Source of the DNA: Trichomonas tenax
Taxonomy: Eukaryota; Parabasalia; Trichomonadida; Trichomonadidae
Length of the DNA: 47,464 bases
Direction: 5' to 3'
Assembly (NCBI GenBank): GCA_023091735.1
Contig: JALKBU010000336.1
Location: forward strand, 1-47,464
Both the position numbers and the translations under genes were made by a program. The notes beneath the pieces are model-generated. The model was not told the DNA's origin. It saw only the letters and a list, made by a program, of their open reading frames with translations, and did not search any database. Below are positions 27,771 through 37,010 of the stretch, piece by piece. Numbering within the stretch: position 1 is the stretch's first letter; each line of letters starts with the position of its first letter.

Positions 27771-30700
27771 TTATGTGTTCTGCTGCTCAAGAAGTCTGCG
27801 GCGCCTGTTCTCTTCCTGCTTGTGGAAGATCTCCTCCTGCTTGCGCTTGAGCTCTGTTTCAGCCTTGATGCGCTCTTCTTCGAGGCGCTTCATGCGGTTG
27901 AATTCCTCAAGCCACTTCATGTTCTCCGTCTGCTGGCGACGCTTGCTTTCTTCGTTCTGTGGGAGAAGGAAGAGCTCAACACTCCTTTTGACTTCGGCGG
28001 CTTCGTAGAGCTTAATTGCAGCTTCTGCTTCGAGTCTCTGTGTTTCGGCTTCGGCACGCTGCTGTCTGATCTCTTCTGCTGCCTTGTCGAGTTCATTGGC
28101 TTCGGCCTGGAGATCATTGAGAGAATCAACGCTTGGTTCATTTTGTTCGTTGGTAATGTTCTTTCTTCTTTCTTCTTCTCTCTTTCTTGCTTCTTCAGCC
28201 ATCTTCTTGAGTTTTTCGGCTTCTTTCTGCTTCTTCTGGAACTCTTCTTCGGCCTCCTTCTTGAGTAACTCTGGATCCATGTTACGCTTTCTTTCCGCTT
28301 CTTCCTCCATTCTCTTCTTTTCTTCTTCGATTGCTTTCTGTCTCGGGAGTTCTTCTTCTTTCCTTCTCTTTTCTTCGTTTACAGCCTTCTTCTTTTCTTC
28401 TTCCTCTCTCCTCTTCTGCTCTTCAGCAGCTCGCTTGGCTTCTTCCTCGGCCTTTATCTTATCATTGGCGATGGAAGCAGATGATGTGACTGTGACCATT
28501 GGCTTGAAACCGTCGTGCCAATGAGAGAGCTGCTCCTGTTGCTGACGCATCTTTTCCATCTCTGCCTTCATTGAAGCCATATCCATTGCCGCTGGTTTAT
28601 GCTTCTTTTCTTCGAGCTCTCTCTGATGCCTCTCTAAGTCCTCCTTCATCTTCTGCCTTCTGGCCTCCTCCGCCTTGACGAGCGCCTCGTACTTTCTCTT
28701 CTGCTCTTCCTCCTCTGCCTGCTGTCTTCTGCGGCGCTCTTCTTCTCTCTGTTGCATCATTGCGATTTCCTGGCGACGCTTCTCTTCCTTCTCCTTTGTC
28801 CTCTCTGCCATTTCTCTCTTCATCCTCTGGAGTGGCGTTTCCTGAGGAGGCTCCTGTTCCTGCGTCTGCTGCTCTTCCATTCTCCTCTTCTCTTCTTCGT
28901 GCTTCTTCATGTCCTCCTCCGCACGGAGCCTGATTTCCTCCTGCCTGCGCTTGATCTCCTCGTTTGGATCGATCTGGAATGGAACGAACTCTGGCATTGG
29001 TGGCAATGTTGGCATCTTCGGCTCCTCGTGCTTGGCATCTTCCTCACCAGGCATTGGTGGGAGTACTGCAGCTGATGGCGCTTCACTGTCATCGTCTGGC
29101 ATTGGTGGAAGAGCGGGCATCTCCGGCTCTTGCTGTGGAGATGATGGCATTGGTGGAATCGACTTCTCTTCAACAACAGGCATCTGTGGGACTTTTGGCT
29201 CAGCTGGTTTAGGTGGCTGCTCGACTGGCATCGGTGGAGCGGCTGGTTCGAGTGGCTTCTGCGGTGGTGGAACTGGGAATGAAGGCAACTGTGGATTTGG
29301 CTTTGCTTGCTCCACTGCTGGCATGAATAGCGGCTGTGGTGGAAGCTGCGGGATTGGCTTCTGTTCCACGACTGGTTCTGCCGACTTTTGAGGTGATGAT
29401 GGTGTTGGGAAAGAAGGCAATTGTGGGTTCGGCCTTTGCTCGACAATTGGTGCTGGAGACAACTGTGGAATTGGTGTTTGTCCCGCTGGTTGAGGTGGAA
29501 GTTGTGGGATCAGCTTTTGCTCCACGACTGGGGCTGGTGAAAGGTGTGGTGATGATGGTGCTGGGAACGAAGGCAATTGTGGAATTGGCTTCTGCTCCAC
29601 AACAGGCGTTGGAGGTGCTGGTTGAGCAACAAGCTTTGGCTGCTGTGGTATTGGCGAGAGCGGTGGGAAATTCTTTGTGTTGACTGTTCCCTCATTATGA
29701 AGTCTCTCATGTTCCTTCTTGAGAGCCTCTTCCTTGGCTCTATGCATTGCATCTTCCTCTTCCTGCATTCTCCTGAGATCCTCGTTGATCTGATTGAGGA
29801 AGCTGTCGTTCTCATGCTTGAGCTTCTCTTCCTCTTCAGCCTTTCTCTTCTCCTCTTCTTCGACTTGCTTCCTGTATTCCTCTTCAGCTTTGATTCTTGC
29901 TTCTTCCTCGGCCTTCCTGATCTGCTCCTCTTCCTGCCTGAGCTTCTCGAACTCCTCATTTCTGAGTTTCTCTGCGGCTTCTTCCTCTTCTTGCATTCTC
30001 TTGAGGTCTTGTTCGATCATTCTCTTCTTTGCAGCTTCCATTGCCTCCTCTTCCTCAGCCTGCTTCCTGAGCGCTCCTTCGATCATCTGCGCCTGCATCT
30101 CGTACTGCATTCTGAGGAACTCCTCTTCTTCCTGCTTCTTTCTCTCTTCCTCCTCTTGAGCTTTCCTTCTCTTCTCTTCTTCTGCCTGAAGACGCTTGAA
30201 CTCTTCCTCGGCCTTTCTCTGCCTCTCCATTTCCTCCTCCTTCATCCTTCTCATGTCTTCCTCGAGCTGCTTCCTGCGCTTCTCTTCTGTGAGTTTGTGC
30301 TGCTCCTCGATGCGGCGCTGTTCCTCTATTGCCTCCTGCTGAGCCTTTTCGTACTCTTCCTGGGCCTTCTTGAGTCTCTCCTCTTCTTCGGCCTGCTCCT
30401 GCTCGTACCTGATTCTCTCGCGCTCGTCTTCTTCCTCCTGCATACGCCAGAGGTCCTCCTCAATCATCTTGATACGCTCATCTTCCGGCATGTTGAACTC
30501 CTCTGAGAAACCACCGCGTTTTACGTTGAGGCCGAGTTCCTCGATAATCGATGATGCAGAGCGATGTCTTGGCTTGGGTGGTGGCTTTGCAACTGGCTGG
30601 ATTGCTGGCTTCGAGTTGCTTGTCTGTACTGTCGTTCCGTTTGGAATTGGCGGTGGCTTTCCTTGTTTCCTTGGCTCTGGAACGAAATTGTCCGGCAATG

Positions 30701-31877
30701 GTGGCAGCATTACGTTATCTTCCGGTGGTGGCGCAAATTTGATGTCCATTGTCATGTCTAACGCTCCAGGAGCGTCCAATCCTTGTCTGTCTGATGGAGA
30801 TTTAGGTAATTCGAAAGTTGGAGGGATACCTTCCATCTTTTGATGAGCGGGTGGTGAAAAAAGCTCTGAACTGAAGAATGTGTGATCGAGAGTACTGACA
30901 TTCGGCGTTTGCGGCAGTTGGAAGTTGATATTCACCGTTGGAGCTGACTCACGATGCATTGGCTGCTCAGAGCTTATTTGATTGCCCCTATAATCCGAAG
31001 AAATCGAAATTGAATCATCATTTTGTGTATCAGTCGTTATTTGTGAATCATATTGCAAAGGAGAGTTCATTAAGATCGATAATGATAGTCCTCCATAGCT
31101 CTGCGCCTTATTTCCTTTTCTGTCAAAGTTATTCACTGGATCATCATCTAATCCAGGAAGATTGCCCATCATCGAGAATTTATCAAATATGATTTCTGCT
31201 TGGTGGTTACCCGCGAGCATTTGGCCCACGGATATCGGCGGTAAAGGAACGAAATTTTCAATAAGATTTTCGTTTGTTGTGTTTCTGACGATTGTCAGTC
31301 TACCCTTCGAATACCTTGTCTCACTTGATACGTTTATCGGTGGCGGGACCGGTTTCGACGAAGGCGGAGGTGGAGGTATTGCTGGTAGCTCGTCGAAAGG
31401 CTTAATCTCCAGGACGTCCACAGTCAAGGATCTCGCCTGCGGCGCTCCTAATTTCAAGCATTCTGATGATTTCCTTCGCCTCCTTCCGGAACAAAATTCT
31501 GTTTCTCCAGTATTTGTCGGTTTTTCGAAGAAATCTTGCTCCTGATTTTTATCCTTGTTTAAAACTTGATCGACTCTATTATTGATAACGGCTGAAATTA
31601 ATTGCATCCAACTTTTTCTATCTGATTCGTTTTGCGCAACTAAGTGATAAACGCGTTTTTTCGATGGCCAGCTCAACGACATCGCTGGCTGATACTTGCA
31701 GCGCGGATCTTCAGTGATAAATCCATCAGAAGACAGCTCAATAACGCCTTTTAATTCGCCGCCTTTGTCTGAGTAATAAGTCAACTGCTTCCGCGTTAAC
31801 TGAAACCATCTTTTCTTCCACGTTTTGATAAGTCCGCCATCTTTCGAGAGATATCCCTCTTTTAGGACTTCGAACAT
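27771..31877 (-). CDS. Giant PH-domain protein with proline-rich and charged coiled-coil regions
   Basis: 1368 residues from ATG 31877 (MFEVLKEGYLSKDGG); the frame extends two codons further only through TTG. Residues 3-105 are a PH domain (EGYLSKDGG, WKKRWFQLT, and the conserved Trp in RKSWMQLI). A disordered region rich in PPPP clusters follows (to about 460), then an E/R/K/Q-rich helical stretch (about 460-760), a proline-rich region with repeated QLPSFP/PPMP units (about 765-1000), and a second charged helix to the end. PH plus polyproline suggests a membrane-recruited, profilin- or SH3-linked actin organiser; this is inference. The annotated stop is probably premature: coding continues in frame at 27486-27770. 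Confidence 0.88.
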   Translation of the reverse strand: MFEVLKEGYLSKDGGLIKTWKKRWFQLTRKQLTYYSDKGGELKGVIELSSDGFITEDPRCKYQPAMSLSWPSKKRVYHLVAQNESDRKSWMQLISAVINNRVDQVLNKDKNQEQDFFEKPTNTGETEFCSGRRRRKSSECLKLGAPQARSLTVDVLEIKPFDELPAIPPPPPSSKPVPPPINVSSETRYSKGRLTIVRNTTNENLIENFVPLPPISVGQMLAGNHQAEIIFDKFSMMGNLPGLDDDPVNNFDRKGNKAQSYGGLSLSILMNSPLQYDSQITTDTQNDDSISISSDYRGNQISSEQPMHRESAPTVNINFQLPQTPNVSTLDHTFFSSELFSPPAHQKMEGIPPTFELPKSPSDRQGLDAPGALDMTMDIKFAPPPEDNVMLPPLPDNFVPEPRKQGKPPPIPNGTTVQTSNSKPAIQPVAKPPPKPRHRSASSIIEELGLNVKRGGFSEEFNMPEDERIKMIEEDLWRMQEEEDERERIRYEQEQAEEEERLKKAQEEYEKAQQEAIEEQRRIEEQHKLTEEKRRKQLEEDMRRMKEEEMERQRKAEEEFKRLQAEEEKRRKAQEEEERKKQEEEEFLRMQYEMQAQMIEGALRKQAEEEEAMEAAKKRMIEQDLKRMQEEEEAAEKLRNEEFEKLRQEEEQIRKAEEEARIKAEEEYRKQVEEEEKRKAEEEEKLKHENDSFLNQINEDLRRMQEEEDAMHRAKEEALKKEHERLHNEGTVNTKNFPPLSPIPQQPKLVAQPAPPTPVVEQKPIPQLPSFPAPSSPHLSPAPVVEQKLIPQLPPQPAGQTPIPQLSPAPIVEQRPNPQLPSFPTPSSPQKSAEPVVEQKPIPQLPPQPLFMPAVEQAKPNPQLPSFPVPPPQKPLEPAAPPMPVEQPPKPAEPKVPQMPVVEEKSIPPMPSSPQQEPEMPALPPMPDDDSEAPSAAVLPPMPGEEDAKHEEPKMPTLPPMPEFVPFQIDPNEEIKRRQEEIRLRAEEDMKKHEEEKRRMEEQQTQEQEPPQETPLQRMKREMAERTKEKEEKRRQEIAMMQQREEERRRRQQAEEEEQKRKYEALVKAEEARRQKMKEDLERHQRELEEKKHKPAAMDMASMKAEMEKMRQQQEQLSHWHDGFKPMVTVTSSASIANDKIKAEEEAKRAAEEQKRREEEEKKKAVNEEKRRKEEELPRQKAIEEEKKRMEEEAERKRNMDPELLKKEAEEEFQKKQKEAEKLKKMAEEARKREEERRKNITNEQNEPSVDSLNDLQAEANELDKAAEEIRQQRAEAETQRLEAEAAIKLYEAAEVKRSVELFLLPQNEESKRRQQTENMKWLEEFNRMKRLEEERIKAETELKRKQEEIFHKQEENRRRRLLEQQNT

Positions 31878-33087
31878 AAACAAATAAAATTTCAGTTTGT
31901 CATTTCATTTTTTGGGACTTTCGCTAAAAATTTGCTCTTCTTCTATAGGAGATCATATACTAATGAAGTAAAAATTTGACACAATCTGAATTTTTGAAAA
32001 TCTTTTTTACTCTATATATTTATGCCTGTAAAATCAGTCTTCGTGAAAATTTTCAGATTAGAATTTTCAGAATCTTTTCAGAAATTTGAGTTTGACTGGA
32101 ATTTTGGCATTTACATATGATGTGTGTTATAAATTTATGAAATTTTTTGGCCGAGAGTTTTGATAAAAAAAACTCAAAACTATCTGCATTTTCGTTATGT
32201 ATCCATCACGTGAAGTCCAAAAACGATAAAAAAAAAGTTTTACATATCATTACAGAAAATATTTGTTTTTGGAGTTCGTGAACTACATATGTTAATGCTC
32301 CGTCAGGAGTCCTTTATGCCTGCACACAGTGATATCTAAATCTTCCCTTTATTACAGTTTTTCTATTTAATTTAGGAGATAAAGGCTTATTATTGCTACA
32401 CTATATAGCTTTGGAGTTTCTGAGTTTGGGTGAGAAAGTTATCCTCATCATTATTATAAATGTTATCTCGCATTCATTAATTCAATCTCGCGATATCTGC
32501 CCATAACTTTTCGGTTATATATTAATTTTCTTCCACAAAAATTGGATGTGGACTTATAATTGGTCACACGTTTATACCAGAATCACACACTTGATTTAAC
32601 GTCTTGAAGGGTTGCTTTACTCATTGTCATTTTATTTTTGTTCTATTTTTGAACTATGCTACATACTTACGAAGCATTATTAATGAATATATCACCAATT
32701 TATATCATATAATCTTAAACACCAAATCCAACTATTACACAATAATTTACTCGTCTATTCATGGATATTTCACAATTTCCAAGGTCATAAAAACATAATA
32801 CATTTATTCAAAAAAATATAGTTTAGTAATATGATAAAATTGATTTACGGAACCTTCTAAATTTTGATGTGCTTTATACGTTTAAGTTCTCATTGATATT
32901 TTAAATAGAGTCCAAATATCGAAGAGATATTCAGGTAAATATTAATATATAGATTAAAATCTTTTCTAAAATGATTCGACATAAATAATTAAATGATATA
33001 TGATAAATGATAAGATTCAAAATTCATTGTATAAAGAGATAATTGAAGATTAATTGCTTGGTAAAAAATGGAGAATCAAAAGAGACA
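31878..33087. other. Intergenic, no gene seen
   Basis: 1.2 kb of A/T-rich DNA. Near 31990-32110 there are several short words in both orientations (GAATTTTTGAAAATC, GAAAATTTTCAGATTAGAATTTTCAGAATC), probably chance in such composition. No reading frame is convincing. Confidence 0.45.
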
Positions 33088-33885
33088 ATGAGTTTCTCAC
33101 CATCTTTAAAATCACTTTCACGGACACAGGTCAATTATCACGACATCAGAATGACGCGAGAGCAGGAAGAAGAGGACCCTATTGAAGGGTCTGATGATGA
33201 AAACAGAATTCCTTCAGCGCAAAGGCCTCATTTTGAAACTCCACCGAGTTCTGATAAAGAAAACGAGTCGGATGTTGAATCAATAGATTCTTCCTCCGAC
33301 TTTGTGAAAGAAAATACACAAGTTACAATTATAAAGCCGCCAATTCAATCTTTAAAATCGATGACTCCTAACAAAATCGAAATACATCAAGAATCAGATA
33401 TTCATGACTCTATTGACAGTGATTCAATAAGTCAAAGCCCTAAATCAGAAAAAGATGAAGAAATCGATTCTTTATCTGAAGTTTCTCAACGAAATGAAGA
33501 TGCAAATTCCGAAGAAATCGAAGAAATTCATTCATTTTTGACTTCTCAATATGAAGAAATTGATACTCAAGGAATTGATGAATTTTTCAAAGAAGAATTC
33601 ATTGGACTTGAGTTGATTGAAGACCTTACTGATACTCTAGACATTTGGGACTGTGATTTAACAAGAGTTTTATTATGTCATTATATTCCAATTGAAGGTG
33701 AATCAAAACACGATAATTTTCAACAGATTATAGCTTCTGGAGATATATTATGTATTACAAGCTCAAAATCAATTAACAAAGAATTAGATAAAAATTCTCG
33801 CTTCCTTCTTAAAGAACCATTCAAAATATTCAAGTACCACGATAGGTACGCTGTAATATCCCCTATATTAGTTTTAATGAAATAA
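33088..33885 (+). CDS. Acidic orphan protein
   Basis: 265 residues from ATG 33088 (MSFSPSLKSLSRTQVNYHDI); the frame extends 15 codons upstream only from a TTG. Residues 25-160 are Ser/Asp/Glu-rich and disordered with many SD/SP sites. The C-terminal 100 residues are more ordered: a hydrophobic helix-rich piece (FIGLELIEDLTDTLDIWDCDL) and a beta-like end (FKIFKYHDRYAVISPILVLM). Lower GC than other host genes. No family recognised; no signal peptide or membrane segment. Confidence 0.65.
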   Translation: MSFSPSLKSLSRTQVNYHDIRMTREQEEEDPIEGSDDENRIPSAQRPHFETPPSSDKENESDVESIDSSSDFVKENTQVTIIKPPIQSLKSMTPNKIEIHQESDIHDSIDSDSISQSPKSEKDEEIDSLSEVSQRNEDANSEEIEEIHSFLTSQYEEIDTQGIDEFFKEEFIGLELIEDLTDTLDIWDCDLTRVLLCHYIPIEGESKHDNFQQIIASGDILCITSSKSINKELDKNSRFLLKEPFKIFKYHDRYAVISPILVLMK

Positions 33886-34106
33886 TATTTTTATATATAT
33901 AAAATTTGTTTGTAATTTCTATTATGAATAGTTTTATTTTCTTTATTAGAATATAACAATACCGTAGCGAAATCTATAGGTCAAAATATTTTTGGAAAAA
34001 TTATTATTCTTCCAATATTATTTTGTATTCTATAAGCCTCCTTAAAATATATCTATTTTGAATAATAGAATAATCAAAACATGTTTTGAGAATAAATATA
34101 TAAAGA

Positions 34107-35216
34107 TTAATATAATGAAAACATATTTCTTTGACGCATTTCCAACATTCTGTTGCGGATAAACATCTTATGAATGAAGAATTTGGCTACTTTGAAAATA
34201 ACAATTATTGAAACAATTATTCTGAGAATGTTTTCAAAACCAAGTTCATTGTATATAGTCTTTGGTCCATAGCACACAGAGTTGAATGAATTGCCCTTTC
34301 CTAAAACATAATGACCTTTAATTGAAACTTCTTTCTGTGTATCGAAGCAACATCCAGAAATCACTGCTTCACCATCATTTACATAGATCGAAGCTGATTT
34401 CACGAAATTAATCACTTTGTGGAAATTAGATTTTTCAATATTTCCATCAGAATCACCTCCATCGACCCAAATTGCCAGGCCCTGTTCTGTGTTATATCTC
34501 GACACAATGAACAACAAATTGCAGCTTCTCACGTTGAAATTACACTGATAAAGTCCAAAACCTAAGTTTTTGCCGCCTGCAGTGATATTTGCGACTGTGC
34601 TATAGTCAACAAGGGCTTGGGAGTATCCAATTTCAAATGTGCTGCACACGAAATCCGGTTGATTGTAAGTTGAATTTGATTCGTGGAAAATATTGAGTTT
34701 TCCGTAATATTTCGCGAAAATACAGAATTCTCTCGCGTCAATCTGTGTGAAAACACTTTTATTGACAACCAATTCGATATTACTTCCAGTCATTCCAATT
34801 ACGCCATTTCTGCCTCTCACATTGCCGTGATAAGCTTGAGAATTGACCCAATTGAGAGTTCCAGTTATGTAAATGCATCCAGCTTCAGGAGCTTTGCAGT
34901 AATCGAATGTTGAAAAAGAAATGGCTGCAGTAACAGATGAACTTATTGCACCGCCTTTATCTTCGCTTTGGCAGTCGTAGAAATGGCAGGAATGACAGAT
35001 TAAAAGTCCATTTGTTGCGTCAATTCTTCTTTGTCTAAATTCCATATCTTTGTATTCATCAGAATTGAGTTGAATTTCTTTATTCATTAGATTCTGAAAC
35101 TCGAAGTCTTTAGATATTTGGAATTTTTGATGAATATTTCGCGATAAAATATTTTTCATTGAATAAAATTCGATATTTTTGGAACAATTTATATAGAACA
35201 TTAATTTTGTTATCAT
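34107..35216 (-). CDS. Pmp-like beta-helix surface protein
   Basis: 369 residues from the first ATG (35216). Repeated short strands with Cys/Gly-Gly patterns, such as LICHSCHFYDCQSEDKGGAI and STFDYCKAPEAGCIYI, are those of the Pmp-like right-handed beta-helix proteins expanded in T. vaginalis. A C-terminal hydrophobic helix (ILRIIVSIIVIFKVAKFF) and basic cytosolic tail make it a type I-like membrane protein. It is shorter than most family members. Upstream of the ATG the same frame encodes another hydrophobic stretch (SLFLNISSVVFIVF) without an ATG. An initiator match lies about 80 bases upstream, so either the leader is untranslated or the original start codon is lost. Confidence 0.7.
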   Translation of the reverse strand: MITKLMFYINCSKNIEFYSMKNILSRNIHQKFQISKDFEFQNLMNKEIQLNSDEYKDMEFRQRRIDATNGLLICHSCHFYDCQSEDKGGAISSSVTAAISFSTFDYCKAPEAGCIYITGTLNWVNSQAYHGNVRGRNGVIGMTGSNIELVVNKSVFTQIDAREFCIFAKYYGKLNIFHESNSTYNQPDFVCSTFEIGYSQALVDYSTVANITAGGKNLGFGLYQCNFNVRSCNLLFIVSRYNTEQGLAIWVDGGDSDGNIEKSNFHKVINFVKSASIYVNDGEAVISGCCFDTQKEVSIKGHYVLGKGNSFNSVCYGPKTIYNELGFENILRIIVSIIVIFKVAKFFIHKMFIRNRMLEMRQRNMFSLY

Positions 35217-35293
35217 AAAAACTATGAAAACAACACTGGAAATGTTTAAAAACAAACTTTGTTTAATGGCCGTCAATATAAGAATGAAAAAGA

Positions 35294-35301
35294 AAAAATG
35301 A
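35294..35301 (-). promoter_or_regulatory. Initiator TCATTTTT of the Pmp-like gene
   Basis: Exact TCAYTWTT match on the minus strand, 77 bases upstream of the first ATG (35216). This is longer than the usual short leader, which raises doubt about the start codon. Confidence 0.5.
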
Positions 35302-35458
35302 AGTTATCGAAACTAAAAAAATTTCATATTTTGAATAATGCAGGAATGATCTTTATAAATATACAAAATATCTTTAAAAAATTAAGGAATATAAATATTT
35401 TAGTATAAAGTGTGTCAAACTAACATAATTATGAGTGATCATTAAACAATGAAAAGGA

Positions 35459-36739
35459 TTAATCGTTCTTCTTCAATATATTCGCAACAACTCGCTTATA
35501 TGCGACGAATAAGAAATACATTGTGAATTCTATTGCCGTTATCAAGAACAGGACTCTCTCGAATGTCGATGTGTCGATGCTATCCTGTTGTTGAGAGTTT
35601 TGTGACATTTGGAGAAGATTAACGTCCGGTTTGTTTTTCATGAACTCTTTTGTGTAATTCAAGACGTATTCTCTTGATTCGTCCATAGATTCGTGTATTT
35701 CTTTACCAAACTCTGTTAAATTCACGAAGGTGGTCTCCCACATAGACACGATTTCGTTCATTATCTTCTCTTTGATCGTCAGAGCTCTCTGAGTGACACC
35801 GAGCATTCTTTCGAACCTCTGCTGTAATATAGGACCAATGATCTTTTGTATTTGTTCCATGCTGACTTTCATTCTCAATCTATTGCATGTCTCATTGATA
35901 GCCATGAGTCCCTCCCTTATATTCACCAAATTTCCATCAAGTGTGTTATTCTGGTCCAATGATTGATTGATTAATTTGTAGACGACTTTCATTTTGTTTC
36001 TGCGAATTTGTTTCTTTGTTTTCCTCGTGTAATACGATTCATCGAGTAATTTTCTGTTGAGATCACTGCTGTTGTCGTTTGGGGGCTCCTCGTATTGCGA
36101 ATTTAATGTAACATTCACTGAAAGAAGATCCAAATCTCCGGTGTGAATTTTTGTGTTGTAGCCTAAGAACGAGAAATAGCCCTCGGAAACCATATCCTTC
36201 TCCGTTGTGTTGAAGCAGGGCCTGAAATCATCATCAACTGGCGTTATATAATCCATTGTAAATCCTGTTTCATTCTTTTTGACTCTTATCGTAAATGGAT
36301 GTCCCTTATTGTTGATTCTACACATAAATTTATACTTAACATTGCGCTCTTCCACGTTATGAACATATCTATAATAAACAGGAAGTGTTCCATTGTTCAT
36401 CTTCGATGTGTTGACGTAAACAGCGAGTCCTGTGTACTCATCGATGTTCTGTGTGCACAATTCTCGCGTGTGGAAGAAAGCAACGCCTTCAGGACCCGTT
36501 CCGCCGGGCGAAAACTCAGAAGACATCGTCCAATGCTCTGCATATGTCGGAACGCGATGACAGATGCCGCCAACATCGTAATCAACGTGCGTTAAAAGCT
36601 GAAAATATTCTTTTGTAACGATTGTGTTGCCGGAAACGGTCCAATTTCCAACTTCACAGCCATAGGTGAGGTTGTATGGAGGAATAAGACTGTAATGAGA
36701 AAGTTCTGAAAAAGCTGTAACGAAAAATGTGAAAAACAT
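35459..36739 (-). CDS. L-type lectin cargo receptor (ERGIC-53/VIP36-like) with KKXX tail
   Basis: 426 residues. A signal peptide (MFFTFFVTAFSELSHYSL) precedes a lectin domain (about 15-215). SSEFSPGGTGPEGVAFFHT corresponds to the family's G-x-GADGLAFW strand, and YFSFLGYNTKIHTGDLDLLS to the YFG-SA-TG-DDHDVLSF end of the domain. Then come a basic coiled-coil stem (about 235-390), one transmembrane helix (about 393-415) and the tail ANILKKND, a classical KKXX COPI retrieval signal. The protein should bind glycans on cargo and cycle between ER and Golgi. The usual Ca-binding D-x-F/N set is only partly recognisable. An initiator element lies 28 bases upstream. Confidence 0.85.
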   Translation of the reverse strand: MFFTFFVTAFSELSHYSLIPPYNLTYGCEVGNWTVSGNTIVTKEYFQLLTHVDYDVGGICHRVPTYAEHWTMSSEFSPGGTGPEGVAFFHTRELCTQNIDEYTGLAVYVNTSKMNNGTLPVYYRYVHNVEERNVKYKFMCRINNKGHPFTIRVKKNETGFTMDYITPVDDDFRPCFNTTEKDMVSEGYFSFLGYNTKIHTGDLDLLSVNVTLNSQYEEPPNDNSSDLNRKLLDESYYTRKTKKQIRRNKMKVVYKLINQSLDQNNTLDGNLVNIREGLMAINETCNRLRMKVSMEQIQKIIGPILQQRFERMLGVTQRALTIKEKIMNEIVSMWETTFVNLTEFGKEIHESMDESREYVLNYTKEFMKNKPDVNLLQMSQNSQQQDSIDTSTFERVLFLITAIEFTMYFLFVAYKRVVANILKKND

Positions 36740-36767
36740 TATTTCTGATTTTTGTTATCTTTTTGAC

Positions 36768-36775
36768 AAAAGTGA
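36768..36775 (-). promoter_or_regulatory. Initiator TCACTTTT of the lectin gene
   Basis: Perfect TCACTTTT on the minus strand, 28 bases upstream of the ATG at 36739. Confidence 0.65.
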
Positions 36776-37010
36776 AATCCAAATTTAGCCAAAATCCATC
36801 CAAACCACAGCACTCCTCTCGCAATTGATTCTTTTCGCATCAAAATTAGTGTTTATCGCTAAATATTTGCAAAATGATTTCAAACCTTAAAATTATCCAT
36901 CAATAATCTATCAACATTATCGCTCCCTTCAGAATATTCTAAAAACATCAGCGCGAACCTTCATTTATAAAAAATATTTTTCAAATTTTATATTCAAACA
37001 AATTTACTTC

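Noticed and set aside
29577..30506. 309-residue leucine-rich plus-strand frame
   Set aside because: Antisense shadow of the E/K/R-rich coiled-coil region of the giant PH protein; GAG/AAG-rich codons read backwards as Leu/Phe/Ser.
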